Below are positions 44,301-53,486 of a stretch of 64,000 bases of DNA, one piece after another. The notes under the pieces were generated by a model. That model made no database searches. It saw nothing but the letters and a program-made list of their open reading frames with translations, and was not told the DNA's origin. A program made the position numbers and the translations under genes. This stretch comes from Bacillus chungangensis (lineage in GTDB: Bacteria > Bacillota > Bacilli > Bacillales > Bacillaceae_C). Within the stretch, counting starts at the first letter, position 1. Every line of letters begins with the position of its first letter. The stretch lies in assembly GCF_030812995.1 (NCBI RefSeq), contig NZ_JAUSTT010000007.1, forward strand, positions 62,001 through 126,000, in the 5' to 3' direction.

Positions 44301-46222
44301 TTAAGTAATCTAAGACTATTTAAAATGACAAGAATGGTGCTGCCTTCATGTCCAATGACTCCGTAAGGCAGGTCTAATATTTGTAAGAAGTTTGAAGCAA
44401 TTAACCCCATGATGACGATAATGGAGAAGAAGACGTTCTGTTTTATAATACGATTCATTCGTTTCGATAGACGAATGGCTTCAGCTATACGAGGCAAATC
44501 GTTTTTCATCAGGACGACATCTGCTGTTTCAAGGGCAACATCCGTTCCTTCACCCATAGCAATGCCAACGTTTGCGGTTGCTAATGCCGGTGCATCATTG
44601 ATGCCATCTCCGACCATTGCTACTGAACCATATTGCTTCATCAAATTCTTTAACTCTTTTACTTTTCCTTCAGGCAAGCATTCAGCAATATAACCGTCAA
44701 TATGCGCTTCCTGGGCAATTGCTTTTGCTGTTGTTTCACTGTCGCCAGTCAGCATAATCGTATGAATCCCTTCTTTTCTTAAGGCTTCAATTGCTGCTTT
44801 TGTTTCCTCACGAACGATATCTTTTAAAGCAATAAGTGCAGCAATGCCATCTTTGTCTTTCACGTACACCATCGTTTTTCCATTTGCTGCTAATTTCTCT
44901 GCCACACCATCCGCAAAAGCAAGTGCTTGTTCTTTACCAACAAATTCTGCTTTGCCAATCAGCCATTGTTGGCCATCCATTACTGCTTTAATTCCCCAGC
45001 CGGCAACATCTTCTAAATCGTCGGGCTGACGGAGCGGTGCATCTATTGTTTGCTTAGTATAAGAAACGATTGCTTGTGCCAATGGATGGTTTGATTGGTT
45101 TTCAATAGAGGCAACAAGATGCAGCAATGATTCTTTCTGAATATCCTCACGTACATAAATATCCGTTACTTCAGGTTTCCCTTTTGTCAACGTTCCAGTT
45201 TTATCAAATGCAATACCCTTCATATGACTTAAATTTTCCAGATGAACGCCGCCTTTAAATAATATCCCGCTGCGCGCTCCATTAGAAATGGCCGATAAGG
45301 TTGCTGGCATAATAGAAGCAACAAGTGCACAAGGCGAAGCAACAACTAGTAAAACCATTGCGCGATAAAAGGTTGTGGTCCAATCCCAGTCTAGCAAATA
45401 ATGGGGCAAGAACATCATCAGCCCGACAACTAATAATACGATTTTTACATATGTTCCTTCAAATTTCTCAATAAAGAGCTGCGATGGCGATTTTTCACTT
45501 TGAGCTGATTGTACGAGCTGAAGAATTTTTTGGAACAGCGTTTCTGTGCTAAGCTTTGTCACTTCAACTGTTAGAGATCCGTTCATATTCACCGTTCCAG
45601 CAAATACTTCATCGTGAAGTTCTTTCGTTACAGGAATGGATTCACCTGTGATCATCGCTTCATCGATAGCAGAGCGGCCTCTAATGACGATGCCATCTGA
45701 AGGAATTCGTTCTCCTGGCTTTACTAAAATATGATCTCCTATTGTTAATTCTGAGACATGAACGAGCGTTTCTTTGCCATTTTTTATGAGCAGTGCTTGT
45801 TCTGGCTGCATACCCATTAAAGAAGAAATTTCTTTTTGACTCTTATTCAACGTATAGGTTTCTAGTGCGCCGCTAACAGCGAAAATGAAAATAAGAATGG
45901 CGCCTTCTGCCCAATAGCCAATAACGGCTGAGCCGATAGCAGCAAAAACCATTAACATTTCAACATTTAACTCTTTTTCTTTGATCGTTTCTTGAATCCC
46001 TTCTTTAGCTTTTGCAAAACCGCCAATACAAAAAGCGAGTAAATAAAAAATCGCAGATGCAGTAGAAAGGTCTGATTTAGATAAACTCCATCCAATGAGA
46101 ATGAGAACACCACTTAACAATGCAGATATTAATTCTACATGCGGCCTTATTTTTTGGAGAAAAGATGGAGAATCTTTTATCGCTTCTTTTTGTATGTTAA
46201 TAGTTGCTTCGACGTCTGTCAT
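44297..46222 (-). CDS. pfeT: P1B-type metal ATPase, PfeT (formerly ZosA)-like
   Basis: 641 residues. Actuator TGESIPV, metal-site SPC in VVASPCALVAS, phosphorylation site DKTGTLTKG, nucleotide domain with HPLA, hinge MVGDGINDAPAL and TM8 motif GHEGSTILVILNSLRLL. SPC plus HEGST define the P1B-4 group, which in B. subtilis is the Fe(II) exporter PfeT. There is no N-terminal metal-binding domain. Its last codon lies at the right end of repeat copy 8. Confidence 0.9.
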   Translation of the reverse strand: MTDVEATINIQKEAIKDSPSFLQKIRPHVELISALLSGVLILIGWSLSKSDLSTASAIFYLLAFCIGGFAKAKEGIQETIKEKELNVEMLMVFAAIGSAVIGYWAEGAILIFIFAVSGALETYTLNKSQKEISSLMGMQPEQALLIKNGKETLVHVSELTIGDHILVKPGERIPSDGIVIRGRSAIDEAMITGESIPVTKELHDEVFAGTVNMNGSLTVEVTKLSTETLFQKILQLVQSAQSEKSPSQLFIEKFEGTYVKIVLLVVGLMMFLPHYLLDWDWTTTFYRAMVLLVVASPCALVASIMPATLSAISNGARSGILFKGGVHLENLSHMKGIAFDKTGTLTKGKPEVTDIYVREDIQKESLLHLVASIENQSNHPLAQAIVSYTKQTIDAPLRQPDDLEDVAGWGIKAVMDGQQWLIGKAEFVGKEQALAFADGVAEKLAANGKTMVYVKDKDGIAALIALKDIVREETKAAIEALRKEGIHTIMLTGDSETTAKAIAQEAHIDGYIAECLPEGKVKELKNLMKQYGSVAMVGDGINDAPALATANVGIAMGEGTDVALETADVVLMKNDLPRIAEAIRLSKRMNRIIKQNVFFSIIVIMGLIASNFLQILDLPYGVIGHEGSTILVILNSLRLLK

Positions 46223-46500
46223 AACAACAACCTCCTTTTAATATCATTTAAATTTTCTAATTGAGAAAAATAATCACCATCAATACGCTGATTAAACAAC
46301 GAATGCTGTCACCGTGAAAGGAGACAGCAAAACTAGATGATTATAAGGGATATATAGTTTTAAAAGGGCAGATCACCCTTTCTTTAAAATCATTCTAACA
46401 TATCTTTATAATGAAGTAAATAAAAATAATTATTAAGTAATATTTATTATTAGATAATGATTTCCGTTCTCAATTAGAATGAGATGTGAAAAAATACGCT
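46223..46500 (-). promoter_or_regulatory. Putative control region of pfeT
   Basis: TTCTAATTGAGAA (about 46254-46266) and its exact reverse complement TTCTCAATTAGAA (about 46470-46482) lie about 200 bp apart; each is itself partly palindromic and AT-rich like Fur/PerR-family sites. AGATAATGATTTCC next to the second resembles a Fur half site. PfeT is PerR-regulated in B. subtilis. Operator assignment is tentative. Confidence 0.35.
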
Positions 46501-46551
46501 GTATGATTGTTTTTTATATGCTTAGAAGGTGAATAATTGTCATGCAAAGTA

Positions 46552-46590
46552 AAAAAAGGGCTCGGCGTTTAGCCTGAGTCCTTTTTTTAT
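46552..46590 (-). terminator. Terminator of the secreted DUF3221-like gene
   Basis: GGGCTCGGC pairs with GCCTGAGTCC around TTTA, flanked by A7 and T7 runs, so it works in both directions. It lies about 55 nt past the stop codon of the gene. Confidence 0.85.
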
Positions 46591-46642
46591 GTGTATACTC
46601 TATTCTATTTTGATAGATATTTAGAGAAAAGTTAGAAGTATC

Positions 46643-47044
46643 TTATTCTGATATTTTTTCAATTATAGGTGCAATTGCAATCGGTGGAATGGAATTAGTC
46701 ATCGCATCAGCATATACATTTAATTTATCGCCCACTTCATAAGCATCGTCACTTGATACTGGTACTTTTAATATTTTGTTTTGTAAAGCCAACTCCCACC
46801 AATCATCTTTGTACGAAAGGGCTTCTTCTTTTGTAGGAGTGTCTGCAACGATCATGTAGATGTCATCAATGGAGATAAGATATCCTGTAAAAGGTTGTTG
46901 CTCTTCTTTTTCTACAGAAGAGAGACTACGATGTGATGAGAAATCGTTCACTTCTGCAAAAGCTGGTGCTGAACCTACAGTAAGTCCACACCCTAATACT
47001 AAAGTGGTTGCTAAAACTACTAATTTTTGTTTTGTTTTGATCAT
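46643..47044 (-). CDS. Secreted DUF3221-like protein (YobA type)
   Basis: About 133 residues. A Sec signal peptide (KTKQKLVVLATTLVLGCGLTV ending at AFA) precedes a small beta-barrel domain: TGYLISIDDIYMIVADTP, KVPVSSDDAYEVGDKLNVYAD and a final PPIAIAPIIEKI. This resembles DUF3221/YobA proteins, whose role is unknown. The start with AAGGAGGAAATGTTG spacing is at 47044. Confidence 0.72.
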   Translation of the reverse strand: MIKTKQKLVVLATTLVLGCGLTVGSAPAFAEVNDFSSHRSLSSVEKEEQQPFTGYLISIDDIYMIVADTPTKEEALSYKDDWWELALQNKILKVPVSSDDAYEVGDKLNVYADAMTNSIPPIAIAPIIEKISE

Positions 47045-47255
47045 CAACATTTCCTCCTTGTAAATTTTTCCTACAAATCCATCTTACTACACTTACATGT
47101 ATAAAACTTCATTTATACAAATATTTAACAAATATGTCACAAGTGTAATAAAAATGGTCATTATTGTTTTAAATAAAAACCAAAATTGATTTAAATAAAA
47201 ATTTGATGAAAATTGAAGAAGCTGCACGAAAAAATATGGTCTATCAAATAGGTGA

Positions 47256-47469
47256 CATCGTGAAGGTATTGAAATTGCAAAAAGGCAAGGTAAATACAAA
47301 GGTAGGAAACAAAATATCATTCAGCAGCTGCTGGTAAAGATAAGGTTATTTATAATAAGGTTGTTCGTTTAATAAAATTTAAAGAAAGCATTATGGATAT
47401 ACACCGTCGTACAAGTTTAGCCAGGAATACAATTTGTCCTATTCGTGATGAAGGCGTTGAAAGAACAAT
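47256..47469 (+). pseudogene. Serine resolvase/invertase relic (C-terminal part)
   Basis: Read in two frames, this gives HREGIEIAKRQGKYKGRK and then VVRLIKFKESIMDIHRRTSLARNTICPIRDEG. These match the end of the catalytic domain and the HTH of small serine recombinases (resolvases). A frameshift near 47335 separates them and the N-terminal ~120 residues are missing. The second part runs directly into the IS66 relic. Confidence 0.75.
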
Positions 47470-47809
47470 GATTCATGAAGCGACAATTGGACGAATCTAT
47501 TTGGCACAAGGGGCAACCAATTTACGCAAGTCCATCGATGGACTTGTGGCTATCGTAAAGGAAGAGTTCAACCTGGATCCTTTTTTATCCGTTTGTCTTC
47601 TGTAAATGCTCACGCGATAAAGTAAAAATTCTATTCTGGGGTCACAATGGATTTTGGCTCTATTATAGCCGTTTGGAGAAAGGAACATTTCATTGGCCAG
47701 CAGAAAAAGAAGGGATTTATCCATCACAAGAAGACAACTCAGGTGGTTATTGGATGGACTTCCCTTCATCAAAAGCACACCGAGAAGTCACAGCTCGTAC
47801 CATTGGATA
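47470..47809 (+). pseudogene. IS66-family TnpB (Orf2) pseudogene
   Basis: MIHEATIGRIYLAQGATNLR, then KSIDGLVAIVKEEFNLDPF, and after a +1 frameshift near 47585 FCKCSRDKVKILFWGHNGFW, LYYSRLEKGTFHWPAEKEG and AHREVTARTIG. This is the small accessory protein TnpB of IS66 elements. The start of TnpC (MKKMTKQTQS at about 47863) may follow and is cut off soon after. The IS is not functional. Confidence 0.85.
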
Positions 47810-47954
47810 AAATTGTTTGAAAAAAAAGGGATTTGACGGGTTCTGAAGAATATATTCCTTTATGAAAAAGATGACGAAACAAACGCAATCTCTTACAATT
47901 GAATAAATGAAAGAATGAAATTAGACCTTAAAAATTAATTTTACGACTTCTTTA

Positions 47955-47972
47955 GGTCTATTTGTCGTTTAC
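47955..47972 (-). repeat. IS66-type terminal inverted repeat (right end)
   Basis: GGTCTATTTGTCGTTTAC, the exact reverse complement of 50483-50500. Read inward it starts GTAA, as IS66-family ends do. It marks the right end of the IS66 relic. Confidence 0.75.
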
Positions 47973-48039
47973 GAATAACTCGAAAACAACGAAAAATCGT
48001 AGTCGACCTGAAATCATTTGAATTTTCGTGGGTGATAAT

Positions 48040-48477
48040 ATGAAAATTTCTATAGAAGAAATAAGCAAAGAACAGGTAGAAGAAATCCTCATTAGGTGTC
48101 ATGAGGTAGATGACGAAATACACGAAATCTTAAACAAGTTGGAAACTGAAAACCTTATTGTACTCGGACATCAAAAAGATAAAGTTCACCGTATTAAGCT
48201 TAGTGATATCTATTATTTCGAGGCAGTTGACGGAAAGGTTTTTATTTACTGTAAGGACAACGTTTTTGAGGTAAAACAAAAGCTTTATGAATTAGAGGAA
48301 TTATGCAAAGAAAAGAACTGTTTTCGTGCATCCAAATCTACAATTTTGAACATAGCTAAAATTTCATCTATATATCCGTCCATAAGCGGCCGATTCGAAG
48401 CGGTGCTTGATAACGGGGAACGTACAGTCATCTCAAGGAAGTATGTGCCTGTCCTTAAAAAAATGCTTGGATTGTAA
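48040..48477 (+). CDS. LytTR-domain DNA-binding regulator
   Basis: About 145 residues. After a ~45-residue N-terminal helix comes a LytTR domain: KVHRIKLSDIYYFEAVDGKVFIYCKDNVFEVKQKLYELEE, FRASKSTILNIAKISSIYP and GERTVISRKYVPVLKKMLG. There is no receiver domain. LytTR regulators of this size encoded before a DUF3021 membrane protein form regulator/inhibitor pairs (BrsRM/HdrRM-like in streptococci). The frame opens at a GTG at 48028, but the ATG at 48040 fits better. Confidence 0.88.
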   Translation: MKISIEEISKEQVEEILIRCHEVDDEIHEILNKLETENLIVLGHQKDKVHRIKLSDIYYFEAVDGKVFIYCKDNVFEVKQKLYELEELCKEKNCFRASKSTILNIAKISSIYPSISGRFEAVLDNGERTVISRKYVPVLKKMLGL

Positions 48478-48491
48478 AAGGAGAGATAAAT

Positions 48492-48926
48492 ATGAAGATG
48501 TCTGAATTTGTACAAAAGATTATTAAGAATTTCTTCATCATCTTTGCATCCATCATCATGATGATTACAATTTTGCGACAAATCTATTATCCCAATATGG
48601 CCTTTGATTTGAAGTCGATTTATATCATTATGGCATTTTCATTTTTAAGTTCATTAACGGGGTTTATTTTGTATTCTCCTAATGATATAAGTGAGAAGAA
48701 AATGCGTATAAGAATTATCATTCATTTTTTCACTTTGGAGATTCTATTGATTGCCATTGGTAGCGTTATTGATCTTGTGAATAGTGCATTAGATGGAATC
48801 ATTCTTGCACTGCAAATTGCCGTAATCTATACCCTAGTTCGTCTGCTGTCATGGCGAAATGATAAAAAAGAAGCCCAAAAAATCAACGAAAAACTAAAGG
48901 CATTAAAGAATAAAGAAAATCAATAA
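48492..48926 (+). CDS. DUF3021 membrane protein
   Basis: 144 residues with four transmembrane helices (about 15-35, 42-62, 75-97, 100-120) and a lysine-rich cytoplasmic tail. It matches the DUF3021 family, which is almost always paired with a LytTR regulator and thought to hold it inactive at the membrane. RBS AAAGGAGAG; 14 nt after the regulator. Confidence 0.85.
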   Translation: MKMSEFVQKIIKNFFIIFASIIMMITILRQIYYPNMAFDLKSIYIIMAFSFLSSLTGFILYSPNDISEKKMRIRIIIHFFTLEILLIAIGSVIDLVNSALDGIILALQIAVIYTLVRLLSWRNDKKEAQKINEKLKALKNKENQ

Positions 48927-49096
48927 GCAGCAGTTGTCTGTAACAGATTATTTTACGGTAAGCATTATAGCTTACCGCTTTTTTTTGCATCTTATTTGCT
49001 TGTGGAAGCAACTTACCTTTTTTTTATATACTTCCTTTCAGCAGTTTATTAAGATGAGTTCATCAAAAATAATTCGAAAAGGAAGGAGTAACTACT

Positions 49097-50398
49097 ATGG
49101 GAACTTTACTATTATTAATTGCTTTGACTTTCGAGATTGCTTTTGCAATTTACTGTATAGTAACTAAGCAAAATCATAAAAAAATTAAGAATTGGATAAG
49201 GATTGCTGCATTTATTGCATTTGTAATTCTCACACTTTCATCTGTAATTGTGTGGAGTTTCAGCTGGGTAATGTTTGCTATACTGCTTTTCATATTAGCG
49301 GTAAAGGGGACAGTTGCTCTTATCCATAACAAAACAAATACCAAAAAATACAAATCTTCTAAAATTGTGTGGAAATCCATAATGATGATATTAGCAACTG
49401 TATTTGTACTTGCACCTGCAATTGTTTTTCCGCAGAATAAATCACCAAAAGTGACAGGTGATGATGATGTCGAAACCGCTACTTATACATATGTTGACAA
49501 AAACCGTATGGAGAAATTTACAGACAAGAGGCAAAACAGATTTGTTAATGTGGAATTTTGGTATCCAAAAAATTTAGATGGAACATACCCGCTTTTGGTG
49601 TTCTCACATGGAGCATACGGTATCAAGGCAAGCAATACCTCTACCTATACTGAGCTTGCAAGCCACGGTTATGTAGTCGTTTCAATCGATCATCCCTATC
49701 ACTCCTTTTATACCCGTTCAGAGGATGGAACAGTGACTATGATCAATACAGATTTTAAGCGTGAAATCGACAATATGAATAAAGGAGTTTACTCGAATGA
49801 AGAACTCTACGAACTCTACGAAAAATGGATGAAACTACGAACAGACGATATGAATTTTGTAATTGATACGATTCTTAAAAAAGCCAAAAGTGACCAAAAT
49901 CCCATTTATCAACATATCAATACAGAGAAAATCGGTGTGTTCGGGCACTCAATGGGCGGCGCAGCAAGTGTTGGGCTAGGCAGAGAGCGTGATGATATAC
50001 GTGCAGTTGTAAATATTGATGGCCCGTTCTTTAGTGAGCTTGTTTATAAGAAAAAAATAGATGATTATGTGGCAAGCAGCGAAGCCTACACGACCCCACT
50101 TCTTAACATTTATTCTGACGATGTTTGGAGACAGCTCGAAAGCAATTCCTTTTATGTAGCGAACAAACCGAATAATGAACACTTCAAAGATGTATATACT
50201 GTTCATTTTCAAGGTGCAAAACATTTAAGCTTGACCGATTTACCGCTTTTCTCTCCTATACTTGCAAATATTCTGCAAGGCGGAAAAGCCGACATTGATC
50301 CATATTACTGTATTGAAACTGAAAATGAACTAATTCTTAAATTTTTTGACTATGAATTAAAGGGAATTAGCCATTTCACTCCCAAAGGAACATATTAA
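49097..50398 (+). CDS. Membrane-anchored PAF-acetylhydrolase-like alpha/beta hydrolase
   Basis: 433 residues. Three or four N-terminal transmembrane helices (about 1-110) precede an extracellular alpha/beta hydrolase domain: LLVFSHGAYGIKAS (oxyanion hole), VSIDHPYHSF, nucleophile in GVFGHSMGGAASVGL, acid in NIYSDDVWR region and His in GAKHLSLTD. PAF-AH/lipase-like members act on lipid esters. It is the probable target gene of the LytTR/DUF3021 pair, and all three lie between IS66-type ends. RBS AAGGAGTAA. Confidence 0.85.
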   Translation: MGTLLLLIALTFEIAFAIYCIVTKQNHKKIKNWIRIAAFIAFVILTLSSVIVWSFSWVMFAILLFILAVKGTVALIHNKTNTKKYKSSKIVWKSIMMILATVFVLAPAIVFPQNKSPKVTGDDDVETATYTYVDKNRMEKFTDKRQNRFVNVEFWYPKNLDGTYPLLVFSHGAYGIKASNTSTYTELASHGYVVVSIDHPYHSFYTRSEDGTVTMINTDFKREIDNMNKGVYSNEELYELYEKWMKLRTDDMNFVIDTILKKAKSDQNPIYQHINTEKIGVFGHSMGGAASVGLGRERDDIRAVVNIDGPFFSELVYKKKIDDYVASSEAYTTPLLNIYSDDVWRQLESNSFYVANKPNNEHFKDVYTVHFQGAKHLSLTDLPLFSPILANILQGGKADIDPYYCIETENELILKFFDYELKGISHFTPKGTY

Positions 50399-50412
50399 AT
50401 AAAAATTCGATT

Positions 50413-50465
50413 AAAGGCTGAAATATACATATATAAACTGTATATAGTTCAGCCTTTTTTATTTT
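50413..50465 (+). terminator. Terminator of the LytTR cassette
   Basis: AAAGGCTGAA pairs with TTCAGCCTTT, with an inner TATAC/GTATA stem, followed by TTTATTTTA. Confidence 0.87.
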
Positions 50466-50482
50466 ACCTAATTAATTTAAAA

Positions 50483-50500
50483 GTAAACGACAAATAGACC
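50483..50500 (+). repeat. IS66-type terminal inverted repeat (second end)
   Basis: GTAAACGACAAATAGACC, inverted relative to 47955-47972. The element it belonged to is reduced to about 50 bp before repeat copy 9. Confidence 0.72.
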
Positions 50501-50551
50501 ATTTTTTCTTTTTGCGAATAGGGCAAAACCTGAAAAGGGAGCTAAACCATG

Positions 50552-50712
50552 TTTATCCCACATCTAACTGGCAGTAAAACCCCCACCTTAAGAGTTAAGA
50601 GGAATCGAAGAAGTCTAGGTAGGGGATAACTGAAAGTCAAATGTCCGATTGGTTCAACTAACCATCAGTGGGGGATGAGAGAAAACCCCGACTCATGGAA
50701 GTTTCACTTTAT
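50552..50712 (+). mobile_element. Dispersed repeat, copy 9 (short form, no module)
   Basis: 161 bp with TTTAT at both ends. Left hairpin arms CCCCCACCTT and AGGTAGGGG; then GATTGGTTCAACTAACCATC joins the left part directly to the right hairpin AGTGGGGG...CCCC. The same junction occurs in copy 10. Its right end runs into the 3' end of the Rieske gene and supplies its last codons and stop. Confidence 0.9.
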
Positions 50713-51862
50713 CTTCCTCAAGCGACTTATTTATGCATTCTCTATATTGAGCTAAAGCAACTTCATTGCGCCCAAAAATCAAGTGTTTATTTGCTTTAGT
50801 CCTAAAACCGACTTGCATTGTTTCACATGTTTCAAGATCCTCCATAATAGCAGCTTTGAATAAACGGATATTCTCCTCCCAAAAAGATCGTTTACTTAGA
50901 CAGTCTTCTTGAACGATATGTGTTACTTCAATAAGGCTTGTCTCTGGACTTTCAGGAAAAATTTGCAATAAACTGAGGTGGCTTTTTTCAATAAAAAAAG
51001 TGGATAAAGGAAAGATCGTATATAGAATGGTGGCATTCGGCCGAAGATCCCATTCTTCAACAGGCTGTTGAAAAAGATCCTTGACACTCCGTTTTGGAGC
51101 AATTCCACGGATGTGATTCTGAAATTGATCGCAAATCGCTAAGTTATGAAGAAATAGCCAATTCGTACTATCCTTATGAAGAAATGCAAAATGATAGTTT
51201 TCTAAAAACTGTTCCACTCCACATTTCCAATTAAATTTCATGCGCCACGATTCTTTTCGATAAAATGTGTATTGATCAAATTGATAAGCCTTAAATTCTT
51301 GATCAAGCTGAAGTCCTAAGAAAGATTCAACATTGACAGTTCGTTCTTCGGATTTTTTCTCCTGATTTAACCGCACCCAAATAAAACCATGCCGTTCACT
51401 CACAGGCAAGGAAGAGAGAGGATAACAATTCATTTCTAAGTTGGGAAAGCTGCGTTCTTTATCTGGAACATTACATAAGTTTCCTTCCATATCATACGCC
51501 CACCCATGATATGGGCAGATAAAATTCTTTCTTATTCGACCATGATCCTTTAAAACTAAAGATGCTCCACGATGTTTGCAAGCATTTACAAAAGCATTCA
51601 CAGATTTATTAGGTGTTCGAATAATAATGATTGGTACGCCCATCACTGTTTTCGATATATAATCTCCTACTTTTGGAATCTCACTCCCATGGGCAACAAT
51701 AAGGGGCTGATTCATAATCATTGAAAATTCTTTTGTATACTGTTCAGAATCATAATAATCACTTACTAGCCAATGTGTTTCTTTTTCCCCTAGTTCCGTC
51801 TCTTTGTTCGTTATACGTTTGCGTATTTCTTCAATTAACTGAATTTGCGTTCGCTGTTCCAT
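50693..51862 (-). CDS. Rieske-type oxygenase, large subunit
   Basis: 389 residues. The N-terminal Rieske [2Fe-2S] site is CKHRGASLV and CPYHGWAYD; the C-terminal mononuclear iron site has the two histidines in FLENYHFAFLHKD. It is a ring-hydroxylating or carnitine/betaine-type monooxygenase; the substrate is unknown. GGAGAGGTGG precedes the Met at 51862. The last seven residues (KVKLP end) and the stop are encoded by repeat copy 9, so the original C-terminus has been replaced. It is last in the MerR cluster; no reductase partner is adjacent. Confidence 0.87.
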   Translation of the reverse strand: MEQRTQIQLIEEIRKRITNKETELGEKETHWLVSDYYDSEQYTKEFSMIMNQPLIVAHGSEIPKVGDYISKTVMGVPIIIIRTPNKSVNAFVNACKHRGASLVLKDHGRIRKNFICPYHGWAYDMEGNLCNVPDKERSFPNLEMNCYPLSSLPVSERHGFIWVRLNQEKKSEERTVNVESFLGLQLDQEFKAYQFDQYTFYRKESWRMKFNWKCGVEQFLENYHFAFLHKDSTNWLFLHNLAICDQFQNHIRGIAPKRSVKDLFQQPVEEWDLRPNATILYTIFPLSTFFIEKSHLSLLQIFPESPETSLIEVTHIVQEDCLSKRSFWEENIRLFKAAIMEDLETCETMQVGFRTKANKHLIFGRNEVALAQYRECINKSLEEDKVKLP

Positions 51863-51890
51863 TTTCCCATCCACCTCTCCAATATTTTTA

Positions 51891-53465
51891 CTAAGGCATA
51901 GCCCGCTCAACAATCTTCTCTAGTACTCCTTTATTTGCAAGCTGGCCAAAAAGAAGACTGTGATGCAAAAGTCGATTTTCACAAAAGGCATCTGCAACAA
52001 AAGACGGTGCATATCTTAACAGAAGGCTGGCTTGGAAAGTAACGGCCATGCTTCCAGTTAAACGGCGCGAAAAATACTCCACTCCCTCTTCTGAAATAGA
52101 TGTAAACAGCAAGTTTTTCAGTTTATCGAGATGATCATCAAATAACGGATTCTCTCCTTTTCCATATTCACATTCGTCTATAAACCTTTCTAACACTTCT
52201 TTACGTTTCGTAATGATTCGAAGCACATCTAATGCTGCAATGTTTCCCGGTCCTTCCCAAATGGCGTTTAATGGTGCATCTCGGTAAAGGCGTGGGAGAA
52301 TAGACTCTTCTACATATCCATTTCCTCCTAGACATTCCATGCATTCATTTACATGTACAGGTGTACGCTTACAAATCCAATACTTCATTAAAGCAGTCGC
52401 AAGCCTTGCAAAATCACTGTCGTTCTCGTCTAATGCACGAGCGATTCGAAACACTGCTGTCGTAGCAGCTTCAGATTCGATAGCAAGATCAGCAAGGACA
52501 TTTTGCATTAATGGCTTTTCTAATAAACTTGAACCGAATGCTTTCCTATGTCTTGCATGATGTATAGCCTGAGTTAGAGCAATCCGCATTAGACCAGCAG
52601 AGGCAAGAACACAATCAAACCTTCCTAGATTGATCATGCGCATGATCATTTTTAACCCTTCTCCTTCATTGCCAATTAAACTGCCACGCACTCCATAAAA
52701 TTCTACTTCAGCAGATGGGAGAGAACGAGTACCCATCTTTTCTTTTAAACGCTGAATAGTAAATCCATCATCATTGCTTTCAATTAAGAAACAAGAAAGC
52801 CCATTTGGTGTACGAGCAAGCGTAATAAAAATATCACATGAAGGGTAGGAGCAAAACCACTTATGCCCCGTAATTTCATATTCTCCTTCTCCAGCAGGCT
52901 TTGCAATCGTTGAAATTTTCCGTAAATCTGCTCCGCCTTGTTTCTCAGTTGTCGTAATACCTGCTAATACTGCTTGATCATATGAGTGTGAGAGCAGTCG
53001 TTGTCCCCATTTATTGAAAACCTTCTGATTGCTTTTCATAAGCGGTATCGCTGAATGAGTAGTAGCGAGCGGTGTCATTACCCCAATGTTCACCTGGCTC
53101 CATAGGTAAGCAAGCCCTCCTCTCACTACATGTGACCCTGGTATATCCATACTCCAAGGCAGTGCATGCAAACCTGCTTCAATTCCTTTACGGAGCAGCC
53201 AATTCCACGAAGGGTCAAGATCGATTCGATCAATTCTTCTTCCAAAACGATCATGTGTATGAAGAACCGGTTCATTTTTCTCAGCACGTTCAGCGTGTTC
53301 TAACGTTTCAATAGACCCTGCGATCGTCCCGAATTTGCGGCAGCGCTCCATCCCCCAGTCGCCTTTTTCTCTTGTTATCGCCTCTTGAAGTGGAATATCA
53401 CTATCAAAAGGTTGGAAGGGATACAGTGGGGGAGACTGATTGGTCACTTCGTGTGTCCCGTACAT
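51891..53465 (-). CDS. Acyl-CoA dehydrogenase, AidB-like
   Basis: 524 residues. The N-terminal VTNQSPPLYPFQPFDSDIPLQEAI segment and the ~90-residue C-terminal extension are typical of AidB-type proteins. FAD/substrate blocks: LAGITTTEKQGGADL, GHKWFCSYPSCDIF, RHRKAFGSSL and ECLGGNGYVEES; RLYRDAPLNAIWEGPGN holds the usual Arg and Glu region. It may oxidise a branched or isovaleryl-type CoA ester, or act like AidB. Second in its operon, 28 nt before the Rieske gene. Confidence 0.88.
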   Translation of the reverse strand: MYGTHEVTNQSPPLYPFQPFDSDIPLQEAITREKGDWGMERCRKFGTIAGSIETLEHAERAEKNEPVLHTHDRFGRRIDRIDLDPSWNWLLRKGIEAGLHALPWSMDIPGSHVVRGGLAYLWSQVNIGVMTPLATTHSAIPLMKSNQKVFNKWGQRLLSHSYDQAVLAGITTTEKQGGADLRKISTIAKPAGEGEYEITGHKWFCSYPSCDIFITLARTPNGLSCFLIESNDDGFTIQRLKEKMGTRSLPSAEVEFYGVRGSLIGNEGEGLKMIMRMINLGRFDCVLASAGLMRIALTQAIHHARHRKAFGSSLLEKPLMQNVLADLAIESEAATTAVFRIARALDENDSDFARLATALMKYWICKRTPVHVNECMECLGGNGYVEESILPRLYRDAPLNAIWEGPGNIAALDVLRIITKRKEVLERFIDECEYGKGENPLFDDHLDKLKNLLFTSISEEGVEYFSRRLTGSMAVTFQASLLLRYAPSFVADAFCENRLLHHSLLFGQLANKGVLEKIVERAMP

Positions 53466-53486
53466 GGATATCCACCTCTTCTATTA

